A stretch of DNA of 64,000 nucleotides from Planctomycetota bacterium (GTDB lineage: Bacteria > Planctomycetota > Planctomycetia > Pirellulales > Lacipirellulaceae): contig JAADGV010000053.1 of the NCBI GenBank assembly GCA_013152205.1, positions 62,001-126,000 on the forward strand, in the 5' to 3' direction. Under the pieces are notes generated by a model. It did no database searches. It was given only the letters and a program-made list of their open reading frames with translations, and was not told the origin of the DNA. Made by a program: the position numbers and the translations under genes. Shown here piece after piece: positions 60,047 to 64,000 of this stretch; the stretch's first letter is position 1, and every line of letters begins with the position of its first letter.

Positions 60047-63000
60047 ATGCAATCGAACCAAGAAACCGTCGTCGTCATTGGCAATGGAATGGTCGGCCAT
60101 CGTTTCGTCGAAAAGCTCGTCGAATTCGACACGCTCAAACAATACAAGATCGTTACGTTTTGCGAAGAACCCCGAGCGGCATACGATCGTGTCGGTCTCA
60201 CTTCGTTCTTTGCTCACCGCGATGCCGAGCAATTGATGATCGCTCGTCTCGATTGGTACAAAGATCAGGGGGTCGAACTGCATCTGGGAGATCGCGCCTG
60301 CAAGGTCGATCGAAAAAAACGCGTGGTTCACTCCGACGCCGGCGAAAAAATTCCCTTCAGAAAAATCGTGCTAGCGACGGGGTCGTATCCGTTCGTGCCG
60401 CCGATCGAAGGAATCAAGCATCGCGGAGTCTTTGTCTATCGCACGATCGAAGATTTAGAGCGTATCATCAAATTCGGCCGCTCGTCGAAGCGATGCGCAG
60501 TGATTGGCGGTGGCTTGTTGGGGTTGGAAGCAGCGAAAGCGGCTTACGATCTAGGATTAGAAACCCATGTGATCGAATTCGCGTCGCGACTTATGCCTCG
60601 CCAGATCGACGACGATGGCTCGCGCATCTTGGTCCAAAAAATCGAGAAACTGGGGGTCCATGTCCACCTGAACAAAGGAACCAAAGAAATCCTGGGCGAC
60701 GGGCGTGTCGAACAAATGGTCTTTACCGATGGCGAGGTGCTGGATGTCGATATGATTATCGTCTCCTGTGGCATTCGCCCCCGCGACGATCTGGCTCGCG
60801 AATGTGGGCTGGAGGTGGGTGAGCGTGGAGGCGTGACGATCAACGATTCTCTGCAAACCTCTGATGCGGACATCTTTGCCGTTGGCGAAGTGGCTCAACA
60901 CAGCGGCATGGTTTACGGACTCGTGGCACCAGGCTACGAGATGGCTGAAATCTTGGCGATGAATCTCACCGGCAGCGAGGCCCAATTTACCGGGGCCGAT
61001 CTTTCAACCAAATTAAAGCTCATGGGGATCGATGTCGCCAGCTTTGGTGAGTACGAATTGCCTGCCAACCAGGCAACACCTTTGGTGTATGAAGATCCCA
61101 TCGGCGGAGTCTATAAGAAACTGTTCTTCACTCCAAGTGGCAAGCGGATATTGGGCGGCATCCTCGTGGGAGATGCTTCCGACTACGGAACGCTTTCGAT
61201 ACTCACCAAGAGCGGAGACGAGTTACCCTGTCAAGCGGGCGATTTACTGGGCGGCAGTAGTGCGGGGGCGACTGCCCTGCTTGGCGGAGCGGCTGCGATG
61301 CCGGACGACGCTCAAATCTGCTCGTGCAACAACGTCACGAAAGAAGACATTTGCAAAGCGATCGCAAAGCAAGACATCAACACCCTTACCGAACTGAAAG
61401 TATGCACCAAAGCAGGCACCGGCTGTGGCGGTTGTCTATCGATGGTAAACGACCTTTTCAAAGCCCAGATGAAAGAAGCGGGCGTCGAAGTAACCAACCA
61501 CCTCTGCGAACACTTCGCCTACACTCGCCAAGAGCTGTTTACTGTCGCCAAGGTGAAGCAGATTCGCACCTTCGAGGAGATGCTGAAGTTTCTTGGGCAC
61601 GGCAACGGCTGTGAAAACTGTAAGCCGATCATTGCTTCGATACTCGCCTCGCTCTGGAACGAAACGATTGTTGAACCTGAGCACCAGATGCTCCAAGACA
61701 CCAACGACCGTTTCCTGGCAAACGTACAGCGGGGCGGGTTGTATTCCGTCGTGCCTCGGATACCAGGGGGCGAAATTACTCCCGACAAGCTTCTTGTCAT
61801 TGGCAATGTCGCCAAAAAGTATGGCCTGTACACCAAGATTACTGGCGGTCAGCGCATCGATCTATTTGGCGCGCAGCAACACCAGCTTCCCGATATTTGG
61901 GAAGAATTGATCGAGGCTGGCTTCGAGAGCGGTCATGCGTATGGTAAATCGGTGAGAACCGTGAAGAGTTGTGTAGGCTCCAGTTGGTGCCGGTACGGCG
62001 TGCAAGATAGCGTTCGGTTTGCGATTGAAATCGAGAAACGGTATCGGGGCGTTCGGGCACCGCACAAGATCAAGTTCGCCGTCTCGGGTTGTATGCGAGA
62101 GTGTGCCGAGGCCCAGTGCAAGGACGTTGGCCTCATTGCGACTGAAAGCGGATACAATCTTTATGTTGGCGGCAACGGTGGTGCAAAACCACGACATGCC
62201 GATCTCTTTGCAACCGACGTCGACCGGCAGACGGCCATCAAATATATCGACCGGTTTCTGATGTATTACATCTTCACGGCCGACAAGCTCACCCGGACGG
62301 CCACATGGCTGGAACAAATTGAGGGGGGATTAGAACATGTCAAAGAGGTGGTGATCGACGACAAACTAGGGCTTTGCAACGAACTTGAAGGGCGCATGCA
62401 GCATTTGGTCGACACCTATCAATGCGAATGGAAAGCGGTGGTCGACGATCCTGAGAAACGCAAGCTCTTCAGGCAGTTCATCAACACCGAAGAGACCGAG
62501 CCGAGCATCGAGTTTGTTGCCGAACGCGATCAGCAACGCCCGGCCTATTGGCCGAAGGAGGGCGTTCGGTTAGATCAAATCAAGCTACCAAACGGCTCGC
62601 TGCTCGGAGAGACCGACAACAGCGATGCTGCTCGGAAGGCCCGTCGCGCCCAAGAAGAATGGGTTCCAGTCGGAACAGTCAACGACTTTCCAAGAGATGG
62701 CGGTGCCGCCATCAAATATGGCGACGTTCAAATTGCCGTGTTCAACTTCGCCACCCGCGGCGAGTGGTACGCGTGTCAAAATATGTGCCCACACAAAAAT
62801 GCTTTTGTACTCTCGCGAGGCATCCTCGGCGACGTAGGGACCGTGCCCAAAGTTGCGTGCCCACTTCACAAAAAGCCTTTTTCGTTGGAAACGGGCGAGA
62901 GCCTGTCGGGAGAAGACCTTTCGGTGAAAGTATTCCCGGTAAAAATTGATGGCGACAAAGTGTTAGTTAAATTACCGCCACAACCCCAACTCGACTCGCT

Positions 63001-63103
63001 ATTGGCAACCGAACTTCATCAGATTTGCGCCAACGATTCACGCGGCTGCACGTCGTGCTCTTCAACCGAGGAGGCTCGGGAACTTAGTGGCTCGGCGACG
63101 TAG
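60047..63103 (+). CDS. nirBD: Nitrite reductase NirB-NirD fusion
   Basis: 1018 residues from the ATG at 60047. In order: NAD(P)H/FAD oxidoreductase domain (VVVIGNGMVGHRFVEKL, IVLATGSYPFVPPIEG, AVIGGGLLGLEAAKAA); two BFD-like [2Fe-2S] regions (CSCNNVTKEDICKAI with CTKAGTGCGGC; then HLCEHFAYTRQEL with NGCENCKP); sulfite/nitrite reductase repeats with the siroheme/[4Fe-4S] motifs SCVGSSWCRYG and SGCMRECAEAQC; and a C-terminal Rieske domain (NMCPHKNAF, ACPLHKKPF), which normally is the separate NirD. The fusion gives both subunits in one chain. It reduces nitrite to ammonium with NAD(P)H. Last gene of the operon. Confidence 0.93.
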   Translation: MQSNQETVVVIGNGMVGHRFVEKLVEFDTLKQYKIVTFCEEPRAAYDRVGLTSFFAHRDAEQLMIARLDWYKDQGVELHLGDRACKVDRKKRVVHSDAGEKIPFRKIVLATGSYPFVPPIEGIKHRGVFVYRTIEDLERIIKFGRSSKRCAVIGGGLLGLEAAKAAYDLGLETHVIEFASRLMPRQIDDDGSRILVQKIEKLGVHVHLNKGTKEILGDGRVEQMVFTDGEVLDVDMIIVSCGIRPRDDLARECGLEVGERGGVTINDSLQTSDADIFAVGEVAQHSGMVYGLVAPGYEMAEILAMNLTGSEAQFTGADLSTKLKLMGIDVASFGEYELPANQATPLVYEDPIGGVYKKLFFTPSGKRILGGILVGDASDYGTLSILTKSGDELPCQAGDLLGGSSAGATALLGGAAAMPDDAQICSCNNVTKEDICKAIAKQDINTLTELKVCTKAGTGCGGCLSMVNDLFKAQMKEAGVEVTNHLCEHFAYTRQELFTVAKVKQIRTFEEMLKFLGHGNGCENCKPIIASILASLWNETIVEPEHQMLQDTNDRFLANVQRGGLYSVVPRIPGGEITPDKLLVIGNVAKKYGLYTKITGGQRIDLFGAQQHQLPDIWEELIEAGFESGHAYGKSVRTVKSCVGSSWCRYGVQDSVRFAIEIEKRYRGVRAPHKIKFAVSGCMRECAEAQCKDVGLIATESGYNLYVGGNGGAKPRHADLFATDVDRQTAIKYIDRFLMYYIFTADKLTRTATWLEQIEGGLEHVKEVVIDDKLGLCNELEGRMQHLVDTYQCEWKAVVDDPEKRKLFRQFINTEETEPSIEFVAERDQQRPAYWPKEGVRLDQIKLPNGSLLGETDNSDAARKARRAQEEWVPVGTVNDFPRDGGAAIKYGDVQIAVFNFATRGEWYACQNMCPHKNAFVLSRGILGDVGTVPKVACPLHKKPFSLETGESLSGEDLSVKVFPVKIDGDKVLVKLPPQPQLDSLLATELHQICANDSRGCTSCSSTEEARELSGSAT

Positions 63104-63127
63104 GGGCCGGCCTTTCCATGGTGCTTC

Positions 63128-63156
63128 GGGCAAACTAGGCATTTCGTAGTTTGCCC
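63128..63156. terminator. Hairpin between nirBD and tRNA-His
   Basis: GGGCAAACTA (63128-63137) and TAGTTTGCCC (63147-63156), a 10-bp perfect stem with a 9-base loop, 24 bases past the nirBD stop codon. No T tract follows on the plus strand, so it is a likely transcript-end hairpin but not a canonical terminator. Confidence 0.55.
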
Positions 63157-63190
63157 TAGAATCAGCAGCAATAGAAAGGCATAGAAAAAG

Positions 63191-63266
63191 GGGTGGCTGA
63201 TGGGAATCGAACCCACGACCTCCGGAATCACAATCCGGCGCTCTAACCGACTGAGCTACAGCCACC
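63191..63266 (-). tRNA. tRNA-His (GTG)
   Basis: On the minus strand a complete cloverleaf: acceptor GTGGCTG pairing with CAGCCAC, D arm GCTCAGTCGGTTAGAGC, anticodon stem-loop CCGGATTGTGATTCCGG with anticodon GTG, and T arm GTGGGTTCGATTCCCAT. The extra G at -1 (63266) paired with the discriminator C (63191) is the histidine identity element. The CCA end is not encoded; a T run follows directly. Confidence 0.97.
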
Positions 63267-63337
63267 ATAAGACAAGCGGTCGATCCTACTGCCATGGTCG
63301 GCGGTGGTCAACCAAAGATCGCCTGATCGGCCTGCGT

Positions 63338-63463
63338 CTAGCGATTTCGTAGGTATCCGAAGGCTTGGGCGGCTAGTATGCCGAGTAGTAAGCCTGCGAC
63401 GAATAGCAGTAGGCCTGCAGGGGCTTCGACGGGCGTGATGTGGGCTAAGGGATTGATAATCAT
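63338..63463 (-). CDS. 41-residue membrane peptide
   Basis: MIINPLAHITPVEAP followed by AGLLLFVAGLLLGILAAQAF and GYLRNR: one membrane helix with a short polar N-terminus and basic C-terminus, the layout of small membrane regulators. An AGGAG lies about 12 nt before the ATG. The frame ends in TAG at 63338. It lies between tRNA-His and the DUF1570-type gene and could be co-transcribed with the latter (48 bases apart). No family is named; the TPVEAPAGL motif may be a useful search seed. Confidence 0.6.
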   Translation of the reverse strand: MIINPLAHITPVEAPAGLLLFVAGLLLGILAAQAFGYLRNR

Positions 63464-63511
63464 CGGTGGGGATTCTCCTCTCGGGTTGCGGGTACACTGC
63501 AACGAGTAAGT

Positions 63512-64000
63512 CTACTGGGGCTTAGGGGCGGCAGATGACGGAAGACCCTCAAGGTACTCGCGGTACTGCTGGTCTAGGTCGGCAAAGCTTCGACCCGTCA
63601 GAATCTCCAACGATCGCGGCTTGTCCCTGCCAGTATAGATGAGCTTCAGCAGCTTGACTAGCGCTGGTCGGTACTCGCTCTGGCGGCCATGGATCAAAAA
63701 GGTCGCTAAGCCGGCCGATTGGCTATAGAGCTGAGCGAGGTCTTTGCGGCGTTGTAGGTCGGTCAAACCGAGCGTCGAAAGCTCGGCCAGCGGTACGTAG
63801 TAGTTGTCAACCAGCAGCCGATGCCGCGCGGCGGGCAATCGCCCTTCGCCGGGGGTGCCAAGGGTGAAAAATCGTCCCACCGTCGGCTCGTGGCGCTCGG
63901 TAAGCGACTCGAAGTAGCAGGCGACGCCCTCGATTAGCCAAGCGTTGGATAGCGCCCCCACGTCGCGAGCCGAACGTGCCGACTCGTGGAACATCTGGTG
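63512..64000 (-). CDS. DUF1570-type putative metallopeptidase (5' partial)
   Basis: The 3' 160 or more residues of a longer protein; the frame is open at the window edge (HQMFHES at the boundary continues upstream). The motif HQMFHESARSA followed by WLIEGVACYFES is that of gluzincin-like proteins of the DUF1570/peptidase MA-like group, in which the Glu of WLxEGxA is the third zinc ligand. The remaining helical part (DLQRRKDLAQLYSQSAGLAT, FLIHGRQSEYRPALVKLLKL) fits this fold. Substrate unknown. Confidence 0.72.
   Translation of the reverse strand, partial: HQMFHESARSARDVGALSNAWLIEGVACYFESLTERHEPTVGRFFTLGTPGEGRLPAARHRLLVDNYYVPLAELSTLGLTDLQRRKDLAQLYSQSAGLATFLIHGRQSEYRPALVKLLKLIYTGRDKPRSLEILTGRSFADLDQQYREYLEGLPSSAAPKPQ

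Overview
The window looks like chromosomal DNA of a planctomycete, most likely of the Pirellulales. The evidence is a set of families typical of that group: a PKD-repeat surface protein with a LERRRVL-type N-terminal sorting motif, a very large Ser/Thr kinase with WD40 repeats, an OmpL-like BBP2 porin, a conserved exported protein ending in a YTLGHYRPGSCAP block, a DUF1570-type protein and an M50 peptidase fused to an HlyD-like domain. Menaquinone genes of the futalosine route agree with this. No phage, insertion sequence with transposase, CRISPR array or rRNA operon was seen. The only RNA gene is a tRNA-His.

Layout. 1-1.7 kb: 3' part of an M50/HlyD membrane protein (+). 1.8-17.6 kb: a long minus-strand stretch with a porin, a DUF4190-like protein, CvpA, a membrane-anchored PilB/GspE-like protein that has lost its ATPase motifs, an intact PilT-like ATPase, hisF, a DinG-type helicase, thiG-thiS, a YugP-type zinc peptidase, and mqnE-mqnP-ubiX-ubiE for menaquinone. 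17.8-20.2 kb: comB and glyS (+). 20.2-28 kb: small accessory genes including a PIN-toxin remnant beside an intact partner ORF, then nrnA, ribF, ppx, nnrD and larB. 28-32 kb: a degenerate metallophosphoesterase and three minus-strand genes (ExeA-like ATPase, CpsD-like P-loop protein, Pro-rich membrane protein) resembling part of a polysaccharide-export module. 32-41 kb: the kinase with 21 WD repeats, the PKD surface protein and a conserved exported protein. 41.5-54 kb: a complete-looking chemotaxis-type system, cheW-mcp-cheR-cheA-cheC-cheD-cheY-cheV (-), divergent from a response regulator and a second cheA (+), with no cheB and no flagellar gene in view. 54-63 kb: nitrate assimilation, narK (-) divergent from a fused Fe-S/membrane-anchor subunit, nasA and a nirB-nirD fusion (+). 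63-64 kb: tRNA-His, a 41-residue membrane peptide missed at usual ORF length cut-offs, and a partial DUF1570-type gene.

How it works together. The narK-nas intergenic region carries two divergent sequences that match sigma-54 promoters with the correct 12-nt GG-GC spacing, one facing each way, with dyad motifs between them. This predicts nitrogen control of uptake and reduction as one unit. Nitrate would enter through NarK, be reduced by NasA (probably taking electrons from quinol through the fused DmsB/DmsC-like subunit), and nitrite would be reduced to ammonium by NirBD.

A second theme is dispersed short repeats. One polar REP-like family has eight clear copies, all in the same orientation and nearly all just 3' of minus-strand genes; it supplies the stop codon of two genes and lies in frame inside a third. 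A 72-bp repeat encodes the C-terminus of CheA, a 229-bp MITE-like element supplies another stop codon, and a roughly 150-bp element with inverted ends occurs twice. A third theme is loss of catalytic residues in three conserved folds (PilB-like, CpsD-like, calcineurin-like).
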